Shown here: positions 1 to 10,170 of the stretch, one piece after another
How positions within the stretch are numbered: position 1 is the stretch's first letter
How the letters are laid out: every line of letters starts with the position of its first letter
From: Falciphora oryzae
Lineage: Eukaryota > Ascomycota > Sordariomycetes > Magnaporthales > Magnaporthaceae
Length of the DNA stretch: 64,000 bases
Reading direction: 5' to 3'
NCBI GenBank assembly: GCA_000733355.1
Contig: JNVV01000002.1
Coordinates: 2,143,630 to 2,207,629, forward strand
Notes under the pieces: model-generated
The model's input: only the letters and a program-made list of their open reading frames with translations
The model's database searches: none
Told to the model about the DNA's origin: nothing
Position numbers and translations under genes: made by a program

Positions 1-2038
1 CGGCCCTCGCCGCCACCGCCAAGGCCCCTCGCGCCCGCGGCGCCTGGTATCGACAAGACGGGCGCCGCCCTCCCCGCGCGTCCAGCATCGCCTGCGCCCA
101 CGCCAAGGCCCAGTCGTCTCTGGCGGATCGAAGTGCCGGCTAGCTCGCGCTCGATCAAATCCCGACCCTCGCGCCACGACCCCGTACCATAGCCCGACAA
201 ACCCCGCACGTCCTCGTCCTCGTCGTCTGAGCCATCACCGCCGACGAAGTCGACGTCGAGCCCGAACATGCGTCTGACCTTGCCGTAGAGCCCAAACAGC
301 GTGGCGCAGACGGGCACGATGATGAACACGGGGAACAGGTAGTCGAACCATGCGCCCAGCGGGGTCAGGTTGATCAGCTTTCCGAGGAAATCGTAGAAGG
401 TGGTGCGCGTGTAGACGGCGGGCGAGAGGAAGGTCATGAAGTTGTACGACAGCGGCACGCTCAAGCGGGCGACCTGCGAGGCGTACCAAAAGGCCGACTC
501 GTGCGCCGTGTTGCGCCGGACCAGGGCGCGGCCGCGCCACACCTTGACCTCGGTGATGGTGACCAGAGCGGCGGCGGCCATGTACAAGATCCAGAGGGCC
601 GCGATCACCTGGCCTGCGAACCCGACCTGGCCGACGCCGTCGGCGGTCCAGTGGTGCACCACGCTCAGGCGCACCACCGACAGCGACGGGAGCGCAACCT
701 TGATCATCTCGGACCAGACGATGCAGGCTGACGCTGCGGCAAGGACACCTCCGAGCACGGCTCGGGCCCAGGGGAGGACGTGGAAGTGGTAGAGATGCCG
801 AGTGTAGGGGCTGAGCACCGCAAGACGGTCCCAGAAGCCGGCGCCCGGCCCCGCGCGGCCGAAGTCGAGCTGCTTGGAGCCGGCCGAATCGAGCACGGCC
901 TGTGTATCGCGCGCTTGGCGAAGCAGGTAGGCCCATTCCCCGACGTAGCGGCTGCGGGCGTGGCGGGCCCTGACGAGCTGGCGCGTGAGGTCGGCCATGT
1001 ACTTTTCCGTAATAACAGTCGGCAGCGCCCTGCTGGTGCCGGTAGGCGCAGCAGCGGGCAGGAGCTGCGGTCCATCATCGGGCAGGGTCGTCATGTCGAC
1101 CAGCTCCTCGATCCAGTCCTGGTAGTCGCGGGCGGTGCCGCCATTAGGGGCCTTGCCGCGGCGGGCCAGCTCAGCAACCTGGGCTTCAAGATCTGCCAGC
1201 TCGGCCTCGGCTTCCTCCATGCGTTCGTACAGGCGAGGGGCGCGGACCTGGAGGCGGCGCAGACGGTTGCTGACGGTTGCGCCGCGCAGCAGCGAGCGTG
1301 GGATGGAGACAAGGCCATGCCCCATCAGGTATATAGCGAGCACAAGGCCCCAACAGTAGGCGAGGGCCATGACAAGCCCCTTCAAGCCTGTGAGGTCGAT
1401 GCCGTACGAGAAAATGAGGTAGACGAGGCCCAGGACGCTCGCGGCGAGGACCATGGCGTAGTATTGCGCATTCTCGCGGAGCGAATACATGAGTTTGTCC
1501 TTGGGGTCGCGGTGGCCAGCATCCGAGTACTCGCCGAGGATGGGCAGGATGAACCTGTGGGCGGGCGGCGATACAGGCCTCAAGTTAGCGGCAATGTCTA
1601 TGGCAGTAGAGATAGATATAAAGGATAGATGGCGAAAGGAATGCGACGGATAGTATGGACATGTAAAAGCAAGCAGATCGAATCATACCATGTCAGAACA
1701 AAGGTAAGCCAGTAGGATATGCGCCACGAGACGAGCAGGACCCGGTCCGGCAGCCAGACACCCCGCGAGGCCTCATCGTCGGTGGCGGCGGAAGAGGCCA
1801 GGTCGATTGGGACGAGCAGGACGATGGCAGCGGGCAGCCAGAGGGCGAAGAAGACGGGCACGAGGAGGTAGGCCGGGGTCCTGCGTAGCGGCAGGTAGTA
1901 GCGCAGGAGGAGCAGGACGGTCAGGGACATGACGATGAGGGCGACGAGGGCGAAGATCTCGGAGCCGACGGCCGAGGCGGTTGCGGCGACGGCGGCGGCC
2001 ATGGCTGGTGCCGCGGTTGCTTCTGCGGCGGCCGTCAT
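1..2038 (-). CDS. LMBR1-like multi-pass membrane protein (C-terminus off the left edge)
   Basis: Two exons are visible: 1689-2038 and 1-1554. The intron at 1555-1688 starts GTATGA and ends CACAG and splits a Trp codon. About 634 residues are present and the C-terminus lies beyond base 1. The product starts with a short Ala-rich stretch. Hydrophobic segments follow near residues 27-50, 55-80 and 103-125, with more after the intron and again towards the left edge. This fits the multi-pass LMBR1-like fold. The soluble middle part (coding about 1340 down to 900) is charged and probably coiled-coil, with repeated Glu/Ala/Leu and Arg-rich stretches, and the acidic tail contains a GGDGSDDEDED run. 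Fungal members of the family are poorly characterised; animal relatives include lipocalin receptor-like and lysosomal cobalamin proteins. The role here is unknown. The ATG at 2038 opens directly into the conserved N-terminus. Confidence 0.85.
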
Positions 2039-2537
2039 GACGGATTCGACCGAGACTGAGAAGAGGGCGGTGGCATTGGGTGCCTATCTAGGTCTGCATG
2101 TAGCAAGGGATAGGACAGTGATGGTTTGTTGGTGGGCTGGATCGGTGTTTCGGAAGTGCGTGTAGATCTCGAAGCTCGAATCGCGAGGGATTCTTGTCGC
2201 CAAAACGGAGTCGAAGACGGTTCCGTTCCCGTGATTATGTCATTCCCCACTAATAACTGCGCCAGCAAGGATTATATGCAAAAGCCGCGACGCCAACACC
2301 GCACTTGGACCAATCCGGAAACAAGCATACTCTATCCGGCAGGGCCCGTCATCGCTTTTCTGCCGCACCTAGATTAATTTATTCCGCCCAAGCCTTGCGC
2401 TGCCTTCTCCATGTAGCAACCCCGACATCCGTGAAACAGAGATAAACCGCGGCCCCAGAGTCGAGCGACGACAACGACGCGCAGCGAAAGGAAAGACACG
2501 GACTCGAACGATCCCGGCTACAAGGGCAGCAGCAACA
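2039..2537. promoter_or_regulatory. Divergent promoter region between the LMBR1-like and PRCC-like genes
   Basis: This 499-nt spacer separates two head-to-head genes, so it must hold both promoters and 5' leaders. A CCAAT pentamer lies at 2310-2314, about mid-spacer. No TATA box stands out. The role is inferred from position. Confidence 0.5.
2310..2314 (+). promoter_or_regulatory. CCAAT box candidate
   Basis: A CCAAT pentamer in the centre of a divergent promoter. CCAAT boxes bind the fungal HAP complex, but a five-base match also arises by chance. Confidence 0.3.
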
Positions 2538-3878
2538 ATGGCCTTGGTGGACTACAACTCCGACTCCGACTCGGAGAGCGAGGCCGCCTCCGCGCCCGCG
2601 CCGCCACCGCCGTCCACCGGCTCTGCGAAGCCGCCCACTACCGCGCAGAAGCTCGTCGACCGCGCCAACCCCCGCAAGATCATCGTGAACCTGCCGTCGG
2701 CCTCGGCCGGCTCGGACGAGCCGCCCGCGAAGCGCGCCAGGACCGAGGGCGGCGGCGGCGGCGGAGGCCGCTTCAGCGCGTTCCGGTCCGCGCTGCCCCC
2801 GCCCAAGAAGACCGTCGCCCCCGTCGCCGCGTCGAGGAAGTCACAGCCGTCTTCTTCTTCTTCAAGCGCGCCGCTGCCCTTCTCCTTTTTCAAGACCAGC
2901 GCCGAGGCGGCCTTCAGCCGGGAGCCTCCCGTATCCAGCGGCGGCGGCGGCGATGACGAGGTCGACGAGTTTGGAAATGCGCATACAGGCCCTGTGCCGG
3001 ACAGACCAGCAGCGGGTGCAGGAATGCGAATGAACCTGCCCGCGCCAAAATCTCAGGGGTCACAACAGCAGGGCCCCTCGATACCCGAGGGGCAGAAGCC
3101 CGAGAGCGAGGTGAAGCTGGTGGGCAAGCCGCTCATGTTCCGCCCGCTGTCGGTGGCCAGGAAACCGGTCAAGAAGAGCGGCGCCAAGGCTGCTGCTCCG
3201 TCGGTGGCAAAAGCAGCGACAGCAAAACCGGCGGCCCCCAACGCATCTTCCTCGGCTGGCTCGTCTACCGCTGCTACGACGGCTGCGCCGCCCGCCGAGG
3301 CGCCCAAGAAGAAAAAGGTCTCGCTCTTCTCCCTCGGAGCGGAAGCGGACGAGGCGCCACAGGCAGAGGAGCCGCCTTCGGCTGCGGGTGGCTACCAACC
3401 CCTCTTCGAGGACGTCGTCACGGACCCGACGACAGGAGAGGCGGTCTACTCGGACTACGCGTCCTACCAGGCACCAGGAGGCGGCGGCAGCAGCTACGGC
3501 GACCCAACCACATCAGCAGCCGCAGCCGGCAGCACGTCGCAGAACCAGTCCCTGGACGTGATAGCCGACGACCTCGGCCTGTCGGCCGCGGCGCGGCGCG
3601 AGCTGTTCGGGCGCGGCGGGTCCGCGGCCGCGCAGGCGGCGACGGCGTCGCGCGTCATCAACTTCAACCTGGACCGCGAGTACCGCAACAACGAGGAGAT
3701 GCGCGCCTCGGGCGAGCTGCAGGCGCCCGCGCGGGTCGTCAAGGGCATCGCGCCGGGGAAGCACAACCTGCGCCAGCTCGTCAACGCCGTCCAGAGCCAG
3801 AAGGAGGCGCTCGAGGAGAGCTTCGCCAAGAACAAGTCGACGCAGCAGGAGGCCTCTTCGAGGTATGGGTGGAGGTGA
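2538..3878 (+). CDS. PRCC-like nuclear protein (spliceosome/mitotic-checkpoint-associated family)
   Basis: An intronless gene of 446 aa. The N-terminus MALVDYNSDSDSESE is the acidic opening seen in PRCC-family proteins. A long disordered middle follows, rich in Pro, Ala, Ser, Gly and Lys, with basic PAKRART and PKKKK patches that could act as nuclear localisation signals. The conserved part is the C-terminal block at about residues 286-446: YQPLFEDV...TGEAVYSDY, then ELFGRGG, INFNLDREYRNNEEMRASGE and GKHNLRQLVNAVQSQKEALEE, ending in RYGWR. This matches the PRCC C-terminal domain. Human PRCC binds the checkpoint protein MAD2L2 and associates with spliceosomes; the fungal role is inferred. The family call is good, while the molecular function is uncertain. 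The gene is divergent from the LMBR1-like gene. Confidence 0.88.
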   Translation: MALVDYNSDSDSESEAASAPAPPPPSTGSAKPPTTAQKLVDRANPRKIIVNLPSASAGSDEPPAKRARTEGGGGGGGRFSAFRSALPPPKKTVAPVAASRKSQPSSSSSSAPLPFSFFKTSAEAAFSREPPVSSGGGGDDEVDEFGNAHTGPVPDRPAAGAGMRMNLPAPKSQGSQQQGPSIPEGQKPESEVKLVGKPLMFRPLSVARKPVKKSGAKAAAPSVAKAATAKPAAPNASSSAGSSTAATTAAPPAEAPKKKKVSLFSLGAEADEAPQAEEPPSAAGGYQPLFEDVVTDPTTGEAVYSDYASYQAPGGGGSSYGDPTTSAAAAGSTSQNQSLDVIADDLGLSAAARRELFGRGGSAAAQAATASRVINFNLDREYRNNEEMRASGELQAPARVVKGIAPGKHNLRQLVNAVQSQKEALEESFAKNKSTQQEASSRYGWR

Positions 3879-4488
3879 TTTGGTTGTTGGCCCCCGTCTT
3901 GATTGTTCTTGATGTACGCGTAAATCAGTGTGCATACATATTCAGCACCACAGCGTCCATACCACTGGCCTCGCAAAGGATAGAAGGCTAAAATGAGCCG
4001 CTGAGGTGCCTCAAGGCTACAGGACTCGACTTCCACTTGTTAGTTTGGCCAAGTACCAACCGTTAGATACCTCCCAGACGCCGTTATGTCAGAATCAAGT
4101 CCATGTATGCTGTGTAACTTCACGATGCATCACACGGCAACAGAGACATGCTTCAGATCTAACAATCGAAAAACTGCATTGGTGGGGGTATTCCTGTCTA
4201 AGTGCACAATGCAGCGGAATGCTGGAGCCCTCTGGCGTCGAGCAAACATGCCACAACCGAACGCCGGAAAACAAAAGACAAAAAAAAAAAAAAAACGACA
4301 AGGCGCCCGACTCCTCGCTATAGTTTGATGCAAAAAAAATCTCCTTCCAAACAGATGCCACATTATCATAGAGCGTGCGTGTCCCCAGTCTCGCATCGCT
4401 ATGCTACCTACTGCCATCAAGGCCGTCTGGTGGGAGAAAGCAAAAAGGAAAAATATTGTTCAAACGAGAGTGTGAATGTGCCGTTTGT
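3879..4488. other. Convergent 3' spacer
   Basis: This spacer lies between the stop codons of two convergent genes and should hold both 3' UTRs. It contains a 16-nt A tract at 4280-4295. I see no further gene. Confidence 0.6.
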
Positions 4489-6324
4489 TTAACACGTCTC
4501 GACGGCGACCGTCTTGGCCTTCCACTTGTCGCCAGCGACCATGAGGAACTCCCACTCGCCCCTGGTGATGGGCGAGACGTCGTCGTAGTCCTGGGGCGTG
4601 GCGGGGCCCAGGAACTGGTTCGAGTTGCGGGCCGAGCCGCCGACGCCAAAGGGCGACAGCATGACCTCGTCGATGAGAGACATGGTGCCGGCCGTTGTTG
4701 TTGTTGTCGTCGTTATCGTCGTCGCTGGGGCGGTCCAGTTGGGCACCGCGAGCTTGGGGGTCCGGTTGGACGGCCTGGCCGTGAGGGAGCCGTCGTCGAC
4801 GACTCCCCCCGCGCCAAAGTAGTCGTCCAGGTCGACCTCGCCGCTCAGGGCCGACTCGGGCGCCTCGTCCCACTCGCCCGTCGTGATGGCGACGCCGATC
4901 TGGCTCTCCCAGCCGTCGGGCATGACGATGGTCGGGGCGCTCCTGGCGGTCTCGCCGAACGAGGTCTGCAGCTTGAGCGCCGGCGTCCTGGATGAGACGG
5001 ACGGCCTGTGGGTCGGCGTCGGCGGCATCGAGGGCGCGGAGCGCGACACGGTCGACGACGACGAGATGGACATGCGCTCGGACCGGACGAACTCGCCGAT
5101 CCTGGACACGGCCGCGAGGTCCTCGTCGTCGTCGCTGATGCCGGCCGAGGAGGCGGCCTGGCTGATGATGTGGGCGGCGCTGTCGCCGAGGTTCAGGGGC
5201 GGCAGCTCAGGGACGTCCGAGTTCCTGCGCGACGAGCGCACGCTGCTGCCGTTGGACGACGAGGCGATAATAGTGGTGGCCTCGTAGACGGGGCTGTAGC
5301 TGAGCGGGTCGCACTCAATGCCCGTGTCGCCGACGGGCCCGCCGTAGGCGCGGCGGTACATCTTTGCCACGTCGAGCAGGGCGTGCTCGGCAAATGACAG
5401 CCCCGGGTAGACGCGCATCAGCTGGCTGCGCTGCAGGCGGCGGCGGCCGTTGGCCAGCACGCAGCGGCGCAGCTCGTCGACGGCGTCCTCGAGCCGGTAC
5501 TGGCAGCCCGAGCGGGTGTAGGCGGCCAGGGCGCGCTTGAAGGTGTACAGGTGGTCCAGCGACAGGAGGGTCAGGCCGTCGGCCGAGAAGAGCACCTCGT
5601 TCTGGATCACGGAGCGGCGCACGAGCAGGTCGGCCAGGCCGCGCTCGGCCGGGACCACGGCGTGCGGCAGCCAGTCGGTGCCGATGGCGAACTTGCGCTC
5701 GGCCTTGTCGATGGTCTGGCGCAGCACGCGCTCGGCCCGCGCGTCCAGCTCCTGCGTGTGCACCAGGTGGATGCCGAAGGGGTTGGGCGCCGTCTGCGTC
5801 GTACCCGACACGTCGGTCGACGCGGCCGACACGGACATGGTGGTTGCCGGCGTGGCCGGCGGGCGGGGCAGCCCGGCGGTCGACCTCTGGCGCGGGGCCA
5901 TATGGGGACTGTCGGAAGAGGCGCTGCGCTTGAGGCTCTTGGCGGCCGGCCTGGCTATGGCGGGCAGGTTCGGCTGGGTGTTGGACCTGCCGAGGCGCCC
6001 GAGGGCGGTGGACATGATGGACGGGCGGCGCGGCGCACTGGCAGCCGGGGGCGCGAGCATGATGGGGATCAGGCCGTCGTTGTCGTCGTCACTGTCGTGG
6101 TTTGTGGCTACGGACATGCTGCGGCTCTGGAGGGTCGGGTGCGCGGCGGGCGCCTCGCCCTCTTCCCTCCTCACGACGACGAGGGTGATGTGCAGGCCTT
6201 TGCGTGCTAGCCTCTTGGAGGCGTACTGGAGCGCTGCGTCCACATGGTGAGGCAGGTGCTGGGCGTCGAGGAGGGACGTGCCGGCCTCGAGGGGCGCGGA
6301 TATCCTGCCCTTGAGCGACGACAT
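4489..6324 (-). CDS. Conserved fungal protein of unknown function, 611 aa
   Basis: A single uninterrupted reading frame of 611 aa. Residues 1-57 (MSSLKGRISAPLEAG..., then a HVDAALQYASKRLARKGLHI stretch and LVVVRR) look like a compact conserved fungal domain. A second ordered region runs roughly from residue 185 to 345 (HTQELDARAERVLRQTI, LADLLVRRSVIQNEVLFSADGLTLLSLDHLY, RRLQRSQLMRVYPGLSFAEHALLDVAKMYRRAYGG). Between and after these regions the chain is Ser/Pro/Thr-rich and probably disordered, with a short poly-Thr run. Two GEW motifs occur near the C-terminus (ITTGEW at 480-485 and ITRGEW at 586-591). It resembles widespread Pezizomycotina hypothetical proteins, possibly of the DUF7582 type, but I cannot name a function. 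There is no signal peptide or membrane segment. Confidence 0.88.
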   Translation of the reverse strand: MSSLKGRISAPLEAGTSLLDAQHLPHHVDAALQYASKRLARKGLHITLVVVRREEGEAPAAHPTLQSRSMSVATNHDSDDDNDGLIPIMLAPPAASAPRRPSIMSTALGRLGRSNTQPNLPAIARPAAKSLKRSASSDSPHMAPRQRSTAGLPRPPATPATTMSVSAASTDVSGTTQTAPNPFGIHLVHTQELDARAERVLRQTIDKAERKFAIGTDWLPHAVVPAERGLADLLVRRSVIQNEVLFSADGLTLLSLDHLYTFKRALAAYTRSGCQYRLEDAVDELRRCVLANGRRRLQRSQLMRVYPGLSFAEHALLDVAKMYRRAYGGPVGDTGIECDPLSYSPVYEATTIIASSSNGSSVRSSRRNSDVPELPPLNLGDSAAHIISQAASSAGISDDDEDLAAVSRIGEFVRSERMSISSSSTVSRSAPSMPPTPTHRPSVSSRTPALKLQTSFGETARSAPTIVMPDGWESQIGVAITTGEWDEAPESALSGEVDLDDYFGAGGVVDDGSLTARPSNRTPKLAVPNWTAPATTITTTTTTTAGTMSLIDEVMLSPFGVGGSARNSNQFLGPATPQDYDDVSPITRGEWEFLMVAGDKWKAKTVAVETC

Positions 6325-9300
6325 GGTCGTTGTGTGTTTGTGGGATGGAAAGAGACGGTGCTCTTGGAAAGAGGCGATGCTCTGTCCGTTTGTCCGGTTG
6401 TTTGTTTTGCAGAAGGTGATGCAGTCAGGCTTTAGTCTATGGTTAGAGTATCTTATTCAGGGTGCTGCGGTCAGACACTGTTGGATGATGGTGAAAGATG
6501 ATGTCGATGATCTGGGGTTTAGAGACACCGAGGACGAGCGGTGGCAGAGGATGGATATACATATAGGAATGGGGGTGTGCGGATGACTGTGTGGTGATGT
6601 TTACTACAGATCCCAGGTTACTGGTCTACAGTAATAGCACGAGAAGAGGCACTTGGGAAAGGCGTGCAGGGATCCCCCACTCTAATCCTGCAACTGGCTG
6701 TGGGCTGTCGGGAAGTTTGAAACGAAACATCGATGCCGAAAGGGGCAAGAAGCAAGAAGGAAAACGGGGAAGCCAAAAAAAGGGTGGATTAAAAAAAGGC
6801 ACAGCGTCTACGGGCAGCAGCAAGCAGCAGGTTCTGAAACAAGGGCTCATTTGGGTTCTGGAAGGACTGGAGAGATCTGGGGCTTGGCGGCATGCGAACG
6901 GTGCTGTTTCATGTTTTTTTTTTCCTCAATCGATCTGACATCTGGACCCCCTCTGGGACAAATCCCACCATCTGCCGCCCATCGCCGACCGTGCTGCATG
7001 TCGCAGACCAAGGAGGCTCAGGAGGGAGGCTATTACGATGTGACCGCGAGGCCCAGCGTCCAACACGCGTCAATGTCAGTCTATCTGGCGTCTCAAAGTT
7101 GGGCCTGGTGCCTGTGTCGTGTCTGCTGGTCGGTAACCTGCTCACCGGGCCCCGGCCGTTTCGTTTCGCCCTCGAGCACGCGCTGTGAGTGCGATGGCGT
7201 AGGCCGTGACCAGGCGGGTCCATCCCGGGGCCAGCACGCTTACTTGGACTCACTAAGGTTATGTGTGGGGATTCTTGGCCACAGCTGCGAAGCCACTCAG
7301 CCCAACTCGGGCAGCCGAGGCGAGGCGTTGACTCTCGATCCATTCGTCCCAACTCAAATTCCCATCTGCTGTGGGATTTTCGCTGGAGTAATCCACATCG
7401 CGAGGCACACTCCGTGAGGTGGACTTCGGCACAGCCAACATCCCCTGCCTGCCTGCCACTCAAGAGAACCGAACGCGTCGTCCGTCTCACGGTTCCTACG
7501 AGGCGGTCGTGTTCTCCAGGTCGATCAGATGGGATTTGTTCACCTGCTTCGAATGCGAACACGCAAGCTGTGCACCGAAGCACTTACGGTAAAGCGAGCC
7601 GGTCAGACTCCTTTGCTTTTTTTGCTTTTTTGGCCCACCTCTTCTTCGTCTTCGGGCCCTTCCAGCTCAACTGCAGATGCGCGAAACATCACACCTGAAA
7701 TTGGATCAGGGGATGCGCGTTTTCTGTCTCGTCACAATCACGGCTGCGTCGGTAGGCCGCGAGACAAATAGCTTACTACCTAGTAAACACGAATGAAAAG
7801 CAAGCCCGACCATTTGGGGGCCACTGCAAAAATTTGGCGTCTCGATCGTCGGCGGTTAAAAGTCGCTATTTTTGCGGTCCAGCACATACCCGCGGGGTTG
7901 GTGATAATCAGGGGTCCTCCTCCCCTCTCTTCCCCTCTCTCCCAGCCCGCCACTTATCACATCACATCACGCTGATGGGCGTTTTCTTGCTTTCCAAGAC
8001 GCTACTAGCCAAGCGCTCGCCCGCCGCCGCCCAACCGGCTGCCACCCAAGGCCTGCAGGGGTCCGGCAGATCCGCTCAAAGGTTGTTGAGTGATCGGACA
8101 GGGGTTTTTGGGTGGATGGGGCCCGCATGATGGCATGGCGCGCCGTCAAAAATAGAAACAAAGCCGACTCGGGGGTCCCCAGCTTTACTTGCTCGGATAA
8201 CCTATGAGGCACACGACCACCACGCGCGCACACACAAACCTCCAGTGAGTGCTCGCGACCGCGTCCAGCATGCGGGAAGATGCCAGCCAAGAGGAGCGGC
8301 CCGCCCGTTCAGTCAATCAATACCGCCTCTCGTTCCCGTCGTGCCCGCACGGCCTGGTTCCCGGGCGACTAAATCGCGGATTGTCCCTATTTCTAGCAAT
8401 CCTTGGCTGGATGCCGTCTGCGAGGTGGCGGTTTTTTGCTCGAGTTTATTGGATAGCATCACATATACATCATGCCTTCCTGCACATACCCAGTCAACCT
8501 GCGGCAACACATTTGATGCCACTTCATGTTCCTCTATTTTGATCAGTTCCTAGGCCTGGTCCCCCTGTCTCTGGCGATGCCGTGGGCCGCCTTGTCGAAG
8601 GTCGTCACATCAGGAAGCCCAGTGGTCAACTTGAAATCCCATCATGGGCAGCTGGTTTCAATCCGGTCCCTCCTCCCAGCGAGCGCGGTTAAGCAGCAGC
8701 GCCCATCCCCGTGCCTGATCTGCCACTGGCCCAGGCCTTTTTAAGCGTATTTCGTTTATTTTTGTACCGAGTCACACCTTGTCAGGCGGCAGCCAGTCCC
8801 AATGCGCTCTTAGCGAGCCTCCCTGGGCCACGACCGTGCTATCGCGAACTGGCTCGCCTTGTGTCATATGCACATTGCGGGTCCTTCAAGCACGTCGCCT
8901 CAGCACCCCCACACAAAAGTGGCCTCTGCCAGTCCAAGCGTGATGCCAAACGTGCCAAAGAGGAAATATCATAGCGACAGGACTTGACGACTGCTACTTC
9001 ATAGCCACGTCAAACTCGAATCGCGAGTCAAACTGCGCGTGCTGCCTCAGAAAATCCTATCGTCTCCGAATCACCTCTCATTCGGTACGGTTTCCAGACA
9101 CCAGCCTGCCCTCTATTCCCTTTCCTTCTCACACCCCTGTGTTCCTTATTCTCTGCCTCTGCTCGGCCTCGGCTCCTCGTGCCTGGGCCGCCGTCCCATT
9201 ACCCCAAGTTCATCTTTACTGGGGTGCTTAGGATCCGAGCACGCGCTGTGTGCGGTGCCCGTCATTAGGTACTTACATGGATAAAAACAAAGATGAAGAA

Positions 9301-10170
9301 AGAGAAGAGGAAGCAAAAGGCAGCCGGAACGAAATAGAAAAGAAGAACACGAAGCAAGGTCTCGTACACACCTCGGTTTAGACCGACAGCGATGAGCCAG
9401 TGCTTGCTTTCAGTGCTGCAGATTTCCCCAGGACGCCAAGCCAAAACAGTGTATGCACGTGCCTCCTTGGTTTCCCCCCTTATTCTTTTCACTGTGATGG
9501 TGGACCCAAACTCCTCGCTTCCGGATAGCCCCTTGGCGACATGGATGAACTCTGCCAGACATCAGATCAGAATTCTTTCCCGAAGTCTCGACAACAAGTG
9601 GACAAGGGAAAAAGCCTGGAGTAGAAATTTGGGGAAGCCAGAGTGAAAACACCCAAGTGGGGAAGAGGGTAGAAAGACCGAGATGAAGAAAAATAAAGAC
9701 AAACAATAAAATGAAGTGAATGGAGTGCCGCGTTGTTTTTCCTCTATCCGACATAACATCGTAAACTCGTTATCGAAGCGCATGGTGTGCTGATCAGGGT
9801 GCATCCCGTCGTTGAGACGACCCGTTGGCACGGAAGGCGGCACGACGGGCGTGTAGAGCCGGACCCAGATTCTGTAGTAGTAGTAGTAGTGGTAGTAGTA
9901 GTGGTAGTAGTAGTGGTAGTAGTAGTGGTAGTAGTAGTGGTAGTAGTAGTGGTAGTAGTAGTGGTAGTGGTAGTGGTAGTAGTAATGGTGGTGGTGGCCG
10001 TTGTCGTTGTCGTGACGCTTTGGTGTTGCTCATGCTTGTCGCGGGTTGCTTCACTGGAGGTCGCTGTCGCCAAGATCACCCGTTGCCTGCATGCTGAAGT
10101 CTCCCAGACTGTCCATCTGCTCGGATGATCCACACGAGTTCTCCCATTCTTCAGTGCGGCGCCGGCCAGG
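6325..10170. other. 3.8-kb spacer with a microsatellite and no convincing gene
   Basis: The right part should contain the 3' UTR of the USP gene and the left part the promoter and leader of the 611-aa gene. Open frames here are short, lack family resemblance and overlap in several frames. The main structured element is the GTA-type repeat at 9874-9996. Confidence 0.55.
9874..9996. repeat. GTA/GTG trinucleotide microsatellite with a 12-bp higher-order period
   Basis: About 123 bp of GTA and GTG units. Most of it is a repeated 12-mer, (GTA)3GTG in changing register, shading into GTG-rich units at the right end. It lies about 175-300 bp beyond the USP stop codon and so may be in its 3' UTR, where the transcribed strand would read as TAC/CAC-type repeats. 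Frames through it encode only poly-Val, poly-Ser/Gly or poly-Thr. Confidence 0.93.

Noticed and set aside
780..1628. 282-codon plus-strand frame opposite the LMBR1-like gene
   Set aside because: Antisense shadow of a real GC-rich coding exon with clear membrane-protein sequence on the other strand.
9744..10133. Poly-Thr, poly-Val and Ser/Gly frames through the GTA repeat
   Set aside because: Produced entirely by the microsatellite reading open in several frames on both strands.
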